Source of the DNA: an uncultured Marinicella sp.
Lineage (GTDB): Bacteria; Pseudomonadota; Gammaproteobacteria; Xanthomonadales; Marinicellaceae
NCBI GenBank assembly: GCA_947502925.1
Contig: CANNBS010000006.1
Coordinates: 123,212-187,211 of the forward strand
Direction: 5' to 3'
Length of the DNA stretch: 64,000 nucleotides
Below the pieces are notes generated by a model that made no database searches, was not told where the DNA came from, and was given only the letters and a program-made list of their open reading frames with translations. The position numbers were made by a program, and so were the translations under genes. Of the stretch, positions 33,435 through 42,615 are shown piece after piece (positions within the stretch are counted from its first letter, which is position 1; each line of letters starts with the position of its first letter).

Positions 33435-33510
33435 TGGTGCCCATAACTGGAGTCGAACCAGTGACCTCTTCCCTACCAAGAAAGTGCTCTACCGACTGAG
33501 CTATATGGGC
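33435..33510 (-). tRNA. tRNA-Thr (GGT)
   Basis: A 76-nt cloverleaf with acceptor GCCCATA/TATGGGC, anticodon loop TTGGTAG (anticodon GGT) and encoded CCA. It is directly upstream of tufB, matching E. coli thrT. Confidence 0.97.
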
Positions 33511-33519
33511 AGCTTACAT

Positions 33520-33593
33520 TGGAGCGGGTGATGGGAATCGAACCCACGTATTTAGCTTGGAAGGCTAATGTTCTACCATTGAACTACACCCGC
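33520..33593 (-). tRNA. tRNA-Gly (TCC)
   Basis: A 74-nt cloverleaf with acceptor GCGGGTG/CACCCGC, anticodon loop CTTCCAA (anticodon TCC) and encoded CCA. It corresponds to E. coli glyT in the tufB cluster. Confidence 0.97.
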
Positions 33594-33631
33594 TCGTCAA
33601 ACCCGAAGCTCACTTCAGGGTCTTTAATTAA

Positions 33632-33716
33632 TGGTGGAGGGAGGAGGATTCGAACCTCCGAAGTTAAAAACAGCAGATTTACAGTCTGCCCCCGTTGGCC
33701 GCTTGGGTATCCCTCC
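33632..33716 (-). tRNA. tRNA-Tyr (GTA)
   Basis: An 85-nt class II tRNA with a long variable arm, acceptor GGAGGGA/TCCCTCC, anticodon loop CTGTAAA (anticodon GTA) and encoded CCA. It is first in the cluster; the thrU-type tRNA that precedes it in E. coli is absent here. Confidence 0.97.
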
Positions 33717-33733
33717 AACGAACGAAGCACGGC

Positions 33734-33762
33734 ATTGTCGTAGAATATGGCCTTAATGTCAA
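33734..33762 (-). promoter_or_regulatory. predicted promoter of the tRNA-tufB operon
   Basis: A perfect -35 TTGACA (33757-33762) and -10 GACAAT (33734-33739) with a 17-nt spacer on the minus strand, followed by a GC-rich discriminator (GCCGTGC). Transcription would start about 10 nt before tRNA-Tyr, as expected for a stringently controlled stable-RNA promoter. Confidence 0.6.
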
Positions 33763-33938
33763 TAAAAAATAGCAGTAATTTGGGTTCCTGCCTGACTCTG
33801 AATGAGCCAACACCACCGAGCCGCGAATTTTAGATTAATTTTTATACTTTGCAAGTATTATTTATAAAACGTACAGTGCCATCAAAAACAATTTATATTA
33901 TTGTAATCCAATGGTTTTAAACTAAGCGCTACATTACA

Positions 33939-34787
33939 ATGGCTTGTCTTATGATGAAATCTAAACACATGTTTAAACGCTTACTATTCATACTGTCCAT
34001 CGGTCTTATATTATACAGCTGGCAGGCGCAGGCCAAACCACTCAAAACCATCAGTCTGGCACCTCATATTACTGAACTGATTTATGCTGCCGGCGGCGGT
34101 GACACCTTAGTCGGGGTCAGCGCCTATAGCAATTACCCCAAACAGTCTGCAGAAAAAGTGGTTATTGGTGATGCTTTTCGCATTGATTTAGAACAAATTA
34201 TTGCTTTACAGCCGGACCTGATTTTTTATTGGCACGGCACCACCACCAATCAGGTGTTACAACAACTTAAGCAACATCAATTTAAAACAGTGCCCATAAA
34301 AATCCAGTCACTGTCTGACATTGGTGATGCTTTATTAAACATTGCCGAGCAACTGGCATTACCGGAACCGGCCAATTACCAACATTTCATGACACGTCTT
34401 CATAAGCACCAACAACAAAAGTACCCAACCCATTCAGCTTTCATCAAGCTGTCTGATCAGCCACTTTATACGGTCAGTCAGCATCACTGGATGAGCGAAG
34501 CGGCGGCTTTGTGCGGATTAGACAATATTTTCCAAGAGCTGACTGTCACCGCTGCCACAGTTAATAAAGAAGCGGTGATTGGACATAACCCGGATGTCAT
34601 TATCCAGATGAATCCAGTCAATAAAAATTCACCTTTGCAACAATGGCCACAGATAACAGCCATTAAAGAACAACACATTGTGGTTGTCGATCCCGATATA
34701 TTCAGTAGACCCACGCCCAGAATTTTAGATGCCGTGGACAGTATCTGCCGACAGGTGGATCAATTATCAGAAACAGCCGGCGAATGA
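33939..34787 (+). CDS. periplasmic ABC-transporter substrate-binding protein, BtuF-like
   Basis: A protein of up to 282 residues with a signal peptide (MFKRLLFILSIGLILYSWQ from the internal ATG 33969; nearer ATGs at 33939 and 33951 have no better ribosome site). It has the periplasmic-binding-2 fold: TISLAPHITELIYAAG, then VGVSAYSNYP, and IIALQPDLIFYW typical of cobalamin-, haem- or siderophore-binding proteins. Cobalamin (BtuF) is the closest match by pattern, but the ligand is not certain. No permease or ATPase gene is adjacent. The last 28 nt overlap the convergent gene on the other strand. Confidence 0.8.
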   Translation: MACLMMKSKHMFKRLLFILSIGLILYSWQAQAKPLKTISLAPHITELIYAAGGGDTLVGVSAYSNYPKQSAEKVVIGDAFRIDLEQIIALQPDLIFYWHGTTTNQVLQQLKQHQFKTVPIKIQSLSDIGDALLNIAEQLALPEPANYQHFMTRLHKHQQQKYPTHSAFIKLSDQPLYTVSQHHWMSEAAALCGLDNIFQELTVTAATVNKEAVIGHNPDVIIQMNPVNKNSPLQQWPQITAIKEQHIVVVDPDIFSRPTPRILDAVDSICRQVDQLSETAGE

Positions 34788-36421
34788 ACTAACTGTTTAA
34801 ATTGATCGTCGTATAAGCCCACCAAAACATAATCACCGGACTGATTCACCCGAAATCCGCCATAGTCAGCCTGTTCAAAAGTCTCGGCCGTACCCTCTTC
34901 GAAAAAATACGCGTCCGTGACCAAATGAACCCGCTGCCCTTGCCATTGTAGATCCATTAAATACTGATTATCTTTGAGTGTTTGCCCGTGATAAAAATCG
35001 GACCAGTGGCCGACGTTTTGAGCATCAAGTGAAACAATGCCCTGCTTTGGACGCTGTGGTATTGAGTCGAGCTGTTCAGAGGGATGAGCCGCCTGTGCCT
35101 GATTGGTGACGGCAAACCGCAGACGCATGTAATCACCCTGCATCAGTGATCGCGGATCCACCGGTGCCAATTTTAAGAAAACCAGTGTGCCATGATTAAT
35201 CAGGCGTTGTTTTTGAATAATGCCGGCATTAACCACCGCCAGTGTGCCCAACACCGTTATGGTAAGCACAGCCAGATAACCTTGGCCTGCCTTAACCGGC
35301 TGAACTGGGTTTACCTGCGCTGATTGTCGCCCGTACCAGGCCACCAACAACAGCACAACACCTAATCCGCCCAAGAGCATAGATTTCGTTAACAAGGTGA
35401 TGTTTAATTGATAATAATACCAACTCACAAAACCCACAATCGACAAAATACCCAGTCCCATTAACGGCCTCTGGCGAACGGCAAAACCCACCATCAATAA
35501 CAACACCGCACCACTGAGACCCGGAATTACAAAACCCAGGATAGCTAAACATAAAACAGCAGAAATAAGCAGGTACCGGTCCCGTGGGATGTCCGGTAAC
35601 ATATTATTGTGGTGTAATCGCTGATAAAGGAATGCAAACGCCAGTAAATGTAAACACCCACTGATCATGTCACCGTAGAGCAAAACGCTGTCATCGTTAG
35701 AACGGCCTATTTGCCAATACCAGTTCAAGGCCTGAATATTTAATCCCACCAGGGTCAGCGCGGCGGCATAAGCCAGCGGCTCGTACAGCACTTTATCAGC
35801 ATACCAACCGACCTTATCAAACCACAGCCATACCACTGCGATGGCCAACAAGGCACTGCCGACACCGGTCACCAACAACTCCGAATGCCCCCAAAATATC
35901 AGGGTCACCGCAAACAGGGCACTCATTAAGCGATGCACAAAATCGTGCATAACCGCCACTAAAAAGGCTTGATACAAAGCCAAAACCAAAAATAAACCTG
36001 AATGCTGAAAACCCAGAAAATCAATGATGGCATAACTAACCAGAAACTGCCCGGCCAAACTCAGTACCAAAAACAATTGTCTTAAAAAAGGACTGCCCTG
36101 GGTTCTTTTGTGTTGCCAGTAATAATGAAACGCAGCAAAATTCATGACCAAACCCAACAGCCCACACAGCCACGGAAATTCAATAATCGGCGTCATTAAA
36201 GCAGCCATAGATACCAACAAAAACAGCGCCGCAAACCAACCACCAACGCCCTGCAAAATTCGCACCATCCAGTCATTGTCGTCCGTTAAAAACGGATCAT
36301 CGGGACATTCTTCTTGTTGCGTCAGGTTTTTTTGTTTCAGTTGAAGCCAGAGCTGATCACGTTGCATGGCAGCAGGATTAAGATGTTGATCGGCGGTAAT
36401 TATAGCATTGCTCTTATTCAA
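34760..36421 (-). CDS. DUF4401 / GDYXXLXY-type multispanning membrane protein
   Basis: A 553-residue inner-membrane protein. The N-terminal part has about a dozen hydrophobic segments (residues about 55-410, DUF4401-like). The C-terminal soluble domain (about 415-553) holds GDYMRLRF, the signature of GDYXXLXY proteins. In other genomes these two parts are often separate genes, so this is a fused form. A DUF2157 partner lies two genes upstream (38076-39122). Function is unknown. Its 3' end overlaps the BtuF-like gene by 28 nt. Confidence 0.75.
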   Translation of the reverse strand: MNKSNAIITADQHLNPAAMQRDQLWLQLKQKNLTQQEECPDDPFLTDDNDWMVRILQGVGGWFAALFLLVSMAALMTPIIEFPWLCGLLGLVMNFAAFHYYWQHKRTQGSPFLRQLFLVLSLAGQFLVSYAIIDFLGFQHSGLFLVLALYQAFLVAVMHDFVHRLMSALFAVTLIFWGHSELLVTGVGSALLAIAVVWLWFDKVGWYADKVLYEPLAYAAALTLVGLNIQALNWYWQIGRSNDDSVLLYGDMISGCLHLLAFAFLYQRLHHNNMLPDIPRDRYLLISAVLCLAILGFVIPGLSGAVLLLMVGFAVRQRPLMGLGILSIVGFVSWYYYQLNITLLTKSMLLGGLGVVLLLVAWYGRQSAQVNPVQPVKAGQGYLAVLTITVLGTLAVVNAGIIQKQRLINHGTLVFLKLAPVDPRSLMQGDYMRLRFAVTNQAQAAHPSEQLDSIPQRPKQGIVSLDAQNVGHWSDFYHGQTLKDNQYLMDLQWQGQRVHLVTDAYFFEEGTAETFEQADYGGFRVNQSGDYVLVGLYDDQFKQLVHSPAVSDN

Positions 36422-36491
36422 TGACTGTTCCTGGTAACGGAATCAATATATTCATATTACCATTTCCATCATCCAAAGCGACATTTTTCCT

Positions 36492-37916
36492 TTAAAACTC
36501 GGCTCGGCTCAGCTCAAGTATACGTGCCAACACTGACTGCACCTTATAAATACCGTCATTATTATCAATGCCGCCATTGGCGTCATTGGTCATGCCAACC
36601 ACCACATAAGGCGCATGACCATTATCCTCTAATAACCAGGCGTGGGTGAGTACATGATAGCCATCAACTCCAGACACCAGACTACCGCCTTTATACCAGA
36701 CCCGATCCCAGTTATTCCTGATTTCCGGTTGAGCAGTTTGCGCCCCCATGGCCCGGTCAACCAATGCCAGTGCGTCTGAACCCTGTGGATAGGTACGCAA
36801 ACGGGCAAAATTTTGGCAAACATCCATAGCCGATGCCCGCCAGCTACCTGAAGTCATTAAAAAATCATTTTGATAGGGGTAACTGGTGACAGCACCTAAA
36901 GGTTCTAACTGGGTGTTAATAAAGTTAAGCTGGTTGCTTTCAGTGTCGTTAATAAAATCGGTGGCGCTGGTTGGATCAATGGAAAAGAACAAATGAAACT
37001 GCTCATTAATGGATAGAATGGGCTTTAAAACCGTGGCATCCAATACACCTGATGTATCAATGTAAGCATCAATCGTCGAACGCCCCACCCAATCATGTAA
37101 AATCTCCGTGGCCGTGTTGTCACTCACACCCAGCATCATGACCGCCAAATCCTGTGCCGAGAAGACTGTTCCTGCCGGCTCATTATTGACCACACTGCCA
37201 CCGTTCACCCATTGACTGGCATCATAGACGACATTTTGTGCGGGTGTAATGTTTAAATTGTCCACCTCATCAGCCAAACCACCCAGCACCCAGGTTTTAA
37301 AAATCGAACCGGTGGCTTTTAATGTATTGGCATTGCTTTGGTAGATGGCCTGGCATTGATTATTGTGATCCACATAGGCCACCAATATTCCCACATCCGC
37401 CGCAAGGGTGTCGAACTTATTAATGGCCTGTTGCATGGTAAGATTCTGATCAACCGGATATTGCACACTACCGAAATAGGGCGACACATAAAAATAGATA
37501 ATCTCTTCATTGCCTGTATAGCGACTGTCCACCAGGAAATAACCCATCTTGGCCTGGGCGTCCTGGCCTTGCACCACCACCGCCGTACTCATCGGCGTCA
37601 TGCCGACCACATCAATGATTTTTCCATCAGGATAGTCGCTGCGCAGGTCGTTAAAAAAGTTTTGTATGGTCGTGGCATTAAAAGCACTGGAAAAATGGGC
37701 ATTAATATCGGCAATCGAGGTACTGGATTCACTTAACTGTTGTACCACCCATTCAAGCTGATTGGCCGCAGGTTCATCGGGCAACACAAATTCGCCGGCC
37801 ACTTGTGGAAATAACGGCTGTATGGCCGGTTCTTCAAAATCATTATAAAAGATAACTTGTGACCAGGCCTGGCCACAGATAAACACCAATACAAAAACCT
37901 TAAACAATCTCATCAT
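36492..37916 (-). CDS. secreted class A beta-lactamase-like serine hydrolase
   Basis: About 474 residues from ATG 37916 or 37913 (MMRLFKVFVLVFICGQAWS signal peptide, AAGGGG ribosome site). Counting from 37913, the C-terminal half has the serine-enzyme triad of motifs: S203-x-x-K206 (GSIFK), SDN 264-266 and KGG 408-410. Directly after the signal peptide is IFYNDFE (21-27). An N-terminal domain of about 150 residues precedes the catalytic part, as in ORF12-type hydrolases. True beta-lactamase activity is not established; a penicillin-binding or esterase role is equally possible. It sits between the DUF4401 and DUF2157 genes. Confidence 0.75.
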   Translation of the reverse strand: MMRLFKVFVLVFICGQAWSQVIFYNDFEEPAIQPLFPQVAGEFVLPDEPAANQLEWVVQQLSESSTSIADINAHFSSAFNATTIQNFFNDLRSDYPDGKIIDVVGMTPMSTAVVVQGQDAQAKMGYFLVDSRYTGNEEIIYFYVSPYFGSVQYPVDQNLTMQQAINKFDTLAADVGILVAYVDHNNQCQAIYQSNANTLKATGSIFKTWVLGGLADEVDNLNITPAQNVVYDASQWVNGGSVVNNEPAGTVFSAQDLAVMMLGVSDNTATEILHDWVGRSTIDAYIDTSGVLDATVLKPILSINEQFHLFFSIDPTSATDFINDTESNQLNFINTQLEPLGAVTSYPYQNDFLMTSGSWRASAMDVCQNFARLRTYPQGSDALALVDRAMGAQTAQPEIRNNWDRVWYKGGSLVSGVDGYHVLTHAWLLEDNGHAPYVVVGMTNDANGGIDNNDGIYKVQSVLARILELSRAEF

Positions 37917-38075
37917 AATGCCCCTTGTAGCTGTCCGCCACATCAATTGATAACAAAAATAAAATCAGACTTCATGACTATATTGTATAAATTTCACCTT
38001 TTTTATCAGGACATCTATTGGACATTGCGTGTCGTTTTAGGACAAAAGCCAATTATGCGGGGTGTATGGGTAATT

Positions 38076-39122
38076 TTAATTGTCAGTAACAGCGGTCTGG
38101 GCATTATGTGCTTGTAGGGATTTAAGCCACTTAACCGCCCACGTGGTCATGGCGATAATCATCATCGACAATAAGAAAAGTGCAAAACCTGAATCCCATC
38201 CACCGGTTATTTTCATGACCAGTGTAATTATTAAGGCTATCACCGACATAGACCACAACGCCAACAGGGCTAAATCTAAATGAATGTGCCGGTAATAAGC
38301 ATAAATTCCGGCCAGCCCCAGAACCGATGTGAGACCGAAACTAACGCCATAATTTTGCCATTCGATAACGGCCACCATGCCCATATAGGTGAGACATATT
38401 AATAAAGCCATGGCCTGTAATTGCCAGGCCCAGGGTTGTGCTACTCTAAAACGTTTAAATCGCTTTGATAAACGGATTCTTTCGCCATCAAGCAACAACA
38501 AAATAAGCCATAAAATAACATTCACCCCTAAAAACAACCACATCGCCTGCTCAACTTCACCCAGAAGCATTATCCACATGGGTCGGGTATCCACATACAA
38601 AGCCAGCGACACATTAATTAAAACCGACCATAAAATCCACATGACTGCCTGGCCTGAGCTCACCACCATCAGGCTGATTAACAATGACCACAGCGCAAAC
38701 AATTGCCAGGGATCGGCACCGGTTTGATACACCTGACCAAACAGCGCCAGCAAACCGCCCACCAACAAGGCGATAACAATTTGAGCAATGGTTTGCCCTA
38801 ATTCAATGGATTGCTGGTTCACTTGATAACGTGGCGCCAACACAAAAGACCACAGCCAGTATAAAAAAACCACCATCACCAAACTGCCTTGCAGTAAAGC
38901 AAACTTAAACATTGGTCCCATGGCTTGCCAGTTGTAGGCCATAAAAAATAACAGCGCAACCACCAGCGCCAGACAGCCCATAGACCAAAAAAAATGTCGT
39001 ATAAATGGCGACCAGGTGTCGGCCCGGGCCCGTTCATCTGCCACCTTAAGGGCCTCAACATCGGCCGATGGCTTTATGGCCTTGACTTTAATCCAATGGT
39101 ACACCGCAAAACGCGACATCAA
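38076..39122 (-). CDS. DUF2157 membrane protein
   Basis: A 348-residue protein with a short cytoplasmic N terminus (about 1-45) and about ten hydrophobic segments. The LFGQVYQTGADPWQLFALW stretch is the recognisable DUF2157 core. Function is unknown; members usually accompany DUF4401/GDYXXLXY proteins, as here. The 129-nt gap to the hydrolase suggests a separate promoter for the latter. Confidence 0.8.
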   Translation of the reverse strand: MMSRFAVYHWIKVKAIKPSADVEALKVADERARADTWSPFIRHFFWSMGCLALVVALLFFMAYNWQAMGPMFKFALLQGSLVMVVFLYWLWSFVLAPRYQVNQQSIELGQTIAQIVIALLVGGLLALFGQVYQTGADPWQLFALWSLLISLMVVSSGQAVMWILWSVLINVSLALYVDTRPMWIMLLGEVEQAMWLFLGVNVILWLILLLLDGERIRLSKRFKRFRVAQPWAWQLQAMALLICLTYMGMVAVIEWQNYGVSFGLTSVLGLAGIYAYYRHIHLDLALLALWSMSVIALIITLVMKITGGWDSGFALFLLSMMIIAMTTWAVKWLKSLQAHNAQTAVTDN

Positions 39123-39160
39123 ACACCTTTATACGGAAAATAAAGATTAGTTTAGCAGAT

Positions 39161-40234
39161 TTATGACGTGGCTAAATTATTTTTTTGAGGCTGTATGCGA
39201 AGTAGTTCTGTCAGCCGGGAGCGGGTACGCTGGTATTCAAAAGCCAGGCGCTGACCTTGATACAGCGTTTCATAATGACCGGCAGCACGACAGACCATGC
39301 CCACTTCAGCTTCATACATGACATCGATCAGGGTGATAAAACGTCGGGTTTGGTCGTCCATTTCAGTGGTCAATAAGGGTATCCGGTCAATCAAAAGATA
39401 ATCAAACTGTTGACCCATCATCAGGTAATCGTTGGCGCCCCGCGCGGCCACACACAGCGCCTCGAAATCGCACCACAACATATTCTTTGAAGACTGCCGT
39501 ATCGGCAGGGCACGTCCATTAATTATTAGATCATCCTGGCAGACATCACCCTGGGAATAATCAGAAAAAAAAGTTGCCAGGCGCTGACTTGAGGAATCAT
39601 TCAGTGGAAAGTACCAATGTTCATGATCATGACTGTCCTGATAGCGATAGTCCTGTTTGCCATCCAGGCGTAAGACTGCCATATGTTGATTAATCCAATC
39701 GATGGCAGGTAAAAATTTAGCCCGTTGTAAACCACCTTTGTACAAGTCGTCGGGTTTGACATTGGATGTGGTCACTAAGGTGATGCGATTTTGGTGCATG
39801 GTTTTTAACAGCCCGGCCAGTAACATGGCATTGGCAATGTCATTCACCAAAAACTCATCCAGACAAAGTAATTTAATGTCTTTGGCCAATTGCTGACCAA
39901 TGTGATCGATTGGATTACTGACACCATCCACTTCGCGTAAACGGCTGTGAACCCATTGCATAAAGTCATGGTAATGTTGCCGGCGCTTTGGCACTGATTC
40001 GGGCAGGCTGTCGTAGAACAAATCCATCAAATGGGTTTTACCACGACCCACCGAACCATAAATATATAAGCCTTGTGCAGCTGCCGGCTTTGACCGGCTC
40101 CACCACTTTTTTTTCGGTGGTGCGATGAGATCGTCATACAAGCGCTGAAAAGATTGCACCACGTTCGCTTGTCGCGAATCAGGCAACAAGGTGCCATCAT
40201 CAATTTCCTGCTGATAAGCGTGTTCCGGCCCCAT
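39161..40234 (-). CDS. zapE: cell division protein ZapE (AFG1-like ATPase)
   Basis: A 357-residue cytoplasmic P-loop ATPase that in E. coli associates with the Z ring under stress. It has Walker A GSVGRGKT (60-67), Walker B LLCLDEF (122-128) and sensor-1 LVTTSN. The length fits the family. The start overlaps the upstream hydrolase stop by 1 nt (TAATG), so the two are co-translated. Confidence 0.93.
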   Translation of the reverse strand: MGPEHAYQQEIDDGTLLPDSRQANVVQSFQRLYDDLIAPPKKKWWSRSKPAAAQGLYIYGSVGRGKTHLMDLFYDSLPESVPKRRQHYHDFMQWVHSRLREVDGVSNPIDHIGQQLAKDIKLLCLDEFLVNDIANAMLLAGLLKTMHQNRITLVTTSNVKPDDLYKGGLQRAKFLPAIDWINQHMAVLRLDGKQDYRYQDSHDHEHWYFPLNDSSSQRLATFFSDYSQGDVCQDDLIINGRALPIRQSSKNMLWCDFEALCVAARGANDYLMMGQQFDYLLIDRIPLLTTEMDDQTRRFITLIDVMYEAEVGMVCRAAGHYETLYQGQRLAFEYQRTRSRLTELLRIQPQKNNLATS

Positions 40235-40905
40235 TAATCGTCCGGTTCGGTGTTCACCTGACGTAGCAGACCATTTTTCACCGCACCCTTTAAATCCAGT
40301 AAGCGGCGGTGGAAAAAGTGTCCTGCTTTCATGGTCACCAGTTGAGGTTTCGGGCTTTGCGCTTCCACATATTCATAAACAGCCCGCGGACTGACCACAT
40401 CATCCTCTTCACCCATCACCATCAGCCAGGGACATTCTGGTGGTTCCAGTTCGGTAAAATCATAGCGTTCAACCGGCGGTGCCACTGTCACAAAGTGCTC
40501 AGGATTAATGTCATGCACCGCGCGCATGGCCACATAGCAGCCAAAAGAAAAACCCGCCAGCCAGAATTTACTGTCCGGCTTGGCCTGTCTGGCCCAGTCA
40601 TAGACCGCCATCAGATCATCGGTTTCACCGACACCGTCATCAAACACCCCGTCAGATTCTCCGACACCGCGAAAATTAAAGCGCACCGTATAAGCGCCCA
40701 TTTCACGAAACGCTTTTTCCAGCATATGGGTCACTTTATTGCGCATGGTGCCGCCGTATAGCGGATGCGGGTGGCAGATAATCGCCACGCGGTTTTTGTC
40801 CACGGCATCGGCCACCGGTGGTGCTGTCAAAATTTCTAATTGACCGGCTGAACCCGGTATCATTAAAACCGTGGATTCTTCGGCAAATTGAGGCGCATCA
40901 GTCAT
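40234..40905 (-). CDS. alpha/beta hydrolase
   Basis: A 223-residue cytoplasmic hydrolase of the dienelactone/serine-aminopeptidase-like type. It has CHPHPLYGGTMRNK (44-57, oxyanion region), RFNFRGVGES, nucleophile S120 in GFSFG, acid D168 or D169 and H196 in AGHFFH. The natural substrate is unknown. It is coupled to zapE. Confidence 0.85.
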   Translation of the reverse strand: MTDAPQFAEESTVLMIPGSAGQLEILTAPPVADAVDKNRVAIICHPHPLYGGTMRNKVTHMLEKAFREMGAYTVRFNFRGVGESDGVFDDGVGETDDLMAVYDWARQAKPDSKFWLAGFSFGCYVAMRAVHDINPEHFVTVAPPVERYDFTELEPPECPWLMVMGEEDDVVSPRAVYEYVEAQSPKPQLVTMKAGHFFHRRLLDLKGAVKNGLLRQVNTEPDD

Positions 40906-40943
40906 AAGCTATTGGCTATATAAAAGCCCGGCATTATAACACG

Positions 40944-42485
40944 TCACGGTGAGTCCTTTTCAGCCTGCTTAAAGTCAAAAGCATTGATTTTCATGGCATA
41001 AAGCAACATTAAAATCACCGGCACGCCCAGAATAGCAGTCATCATAAAAAACTGGCCAAAGCCAAGTGTTTCCACCATGCCGCCGGAATAACCGCCCAAT
41101 ATTTTTGGAAACAGCGTCATCACCGATGAAAACATGGCATATTGCACCGCGGTAAAACGCCGGTTCACCAGCAACGACAGAAAACCAACAAAGGCCGCCA
41201 TTGCCAGTCCTGCCGATAAATTATCAGCAGAAATCATCAAGCCCAAAAACCACAAACTCTTACCCATTCCGGCCATCACCATAAACAGCAGATTAGTCAA
41301 AGCCGATAAAATTGCCCCCAATAACATTATCCGTAAAATGCCGTATTTAACCACCAACACACCACCCAACAGACCACCGCTCAAGGTCATCACCAGGCCA
41401 AAAGTTTTGACGATTGAAGCAATTTCATCCAGCGAAAATCCCATGTGCTGATAAAACAAATTAGCACTGACACCCATCACAATATCCGACACACGATACA
41501 GCGCAATAATGCCCACCAATAAAAGCATTTGACTGCGATGACGCTTAAATAAATCTGCCACCGGCTGCACATACACCGACACCATCATGGCTTGATTGAT
41601 TAAGCGACTGAAACTGACCACTTTTGCCACCAGCACCGCACCCAACAAAGCCAACAATAATTTAACCGCTACGGTCAGCGTATCAATCAATATTTCATTA
41701 CTGATGCCTCGCGATAATTGCACTGAAAACCACTGCATTAAATCACCGGATGAGACGTAAATCAGAACAAAAGTAAGCACCGCCACCACAAACACCAACA
41801 ACACACCCAAATAATCTTTGGTGTTATAAAGCAAGTCCTGTTTGGTCGGCGGCTCTTTAATCATCAAGGTGGTGACAATCCCCACCAGCATGGTGCAGGC
41901 CATCACCAGATAACTGATTTGCCAGGCCTGGTACTGATAATCACCCACGGCGGTGCCCAGATAGCCGGCGATAAACAAAGCTCCGGCACCGGAGGTAATC
42001 ATACCCAGTCGGTAACCGACGATATACACCGAAGACAACATGGCAATGTCTTTTTCCGTGGAAGCTTCAATCCGCCAGGCATCAATCAGAATATCCTGCG
42101 TGGCCGAGGAAAACCCCAACAGTACGGTGGCCATCGCCATGCGTAATAAAGCGCCCTCGCCGGCAGCCGGATCGGTCATGGCCATCCAGATTATCGCCGA
42201 CATAATGAACAGCTGTACCGCCAACAACCAACCCCGCCGTTGTCCCAATAAGCGACTGAATAAGGGCATCGGCAGGCGATCCACCAGCGGTGACCACAGA
42301 AATTTAAAGGAATAGGCCAGTGCCGCCCAGCTAAAATAGGTGATTTCCGATTTCGCGATGCCCACCTGATCTAACCACAAAGACAAGGAAGAAAATATCA
42401 GGTATAAAGGAATCCCCGCCACAAAGCCCAATAAGGTCATGTGTAAAAATTTGGGCTTAAATAAATAACTCAGTACCGTCGGCAT
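40944..42485 (-). CDS. ampG: AmpG-family muropeptide permease
   Basis: A 513-residue major-facilitator protein with 12-14 hydrophobic segments. FLWSPLVDRLPMP, RRGWLLA, SATQDILIDAWR and GYRLGMITSGAGAL are AmpG hallmarks. Known role: import of anhydro-muropeptides for cell-wall recycling, which also feeds beta-lactamase induction in some species. It is a single gene divergent from the cyclic-nucleotide/rhodanese gene. Confidence 0.88.
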   Translation of the reverse strand: MPTVLSYLFKPKFLHMTLLGFVAGIPLYLIFSSLSLWLDQVGIAKSEITYFSWAALAYSFKFLWSPLVDRLPMPLFSRLLGQRRGWLLAVQLFIMSAIIWMAMTDPAAGEGALLRMAMATVLLGFSSATQDILIDAWRIEASTEKDIAMLSSVYIVGYRLGMITSGAGALFIAGYLGTAVGDYQYQAWQISYLVMACTMLVGIVTTLMIKEPPTKQDLLYNTKDYLGVLLVFVVAVLTFVLIYVSSGDLMQWFSVQLSRGISNEILIDTLTVAVKLLLALLGAVLVAKVVSFSRLINQAMMVSVYVQPVADLFKRHRSQMLLLVGIIALYRVSDIVMGVSANLFYQHMGFSLDEIASIVKTFGLVMTLSGGLLGGVLVVKYGILRIMLLGAILSALTNLLFMVMAGMGKSLWFLGLMISADNLSAGLAMAAFVGFLSLLVNRRFTAVQYAMFSSVMTLFPKILGGYSGGMVETLGFGQFFMMTAILGVPVILMLLYAMKINAFDFKQAEKDSP

Positions 42486-42551
42486 GACATATAGAAGATT
42501 AAAAGCGACTCAGTGTACCACGAAGGTCTGTAATTGGAACTTCATTCCTTT

Positions 42552-42580
42552 TTGTGCAAGCCCATAAAATCAGGTAAGAT
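42552..42580 (+). promoter_or_regulatory. candidate promoter of the 42616 gene
   Basis: TTGTGC (42552-42557) and TAAGAT (42575-42580) with a 17-nt spacer, about 35 nt upstream of the start codon. Only 3/6 and 4/6 matches, so weak. Confidence 0.3.
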
Positions 42581-42615
42581 AAAGACATAAACCAGTCCAA
42601 AAGAGGCAGCTATCC

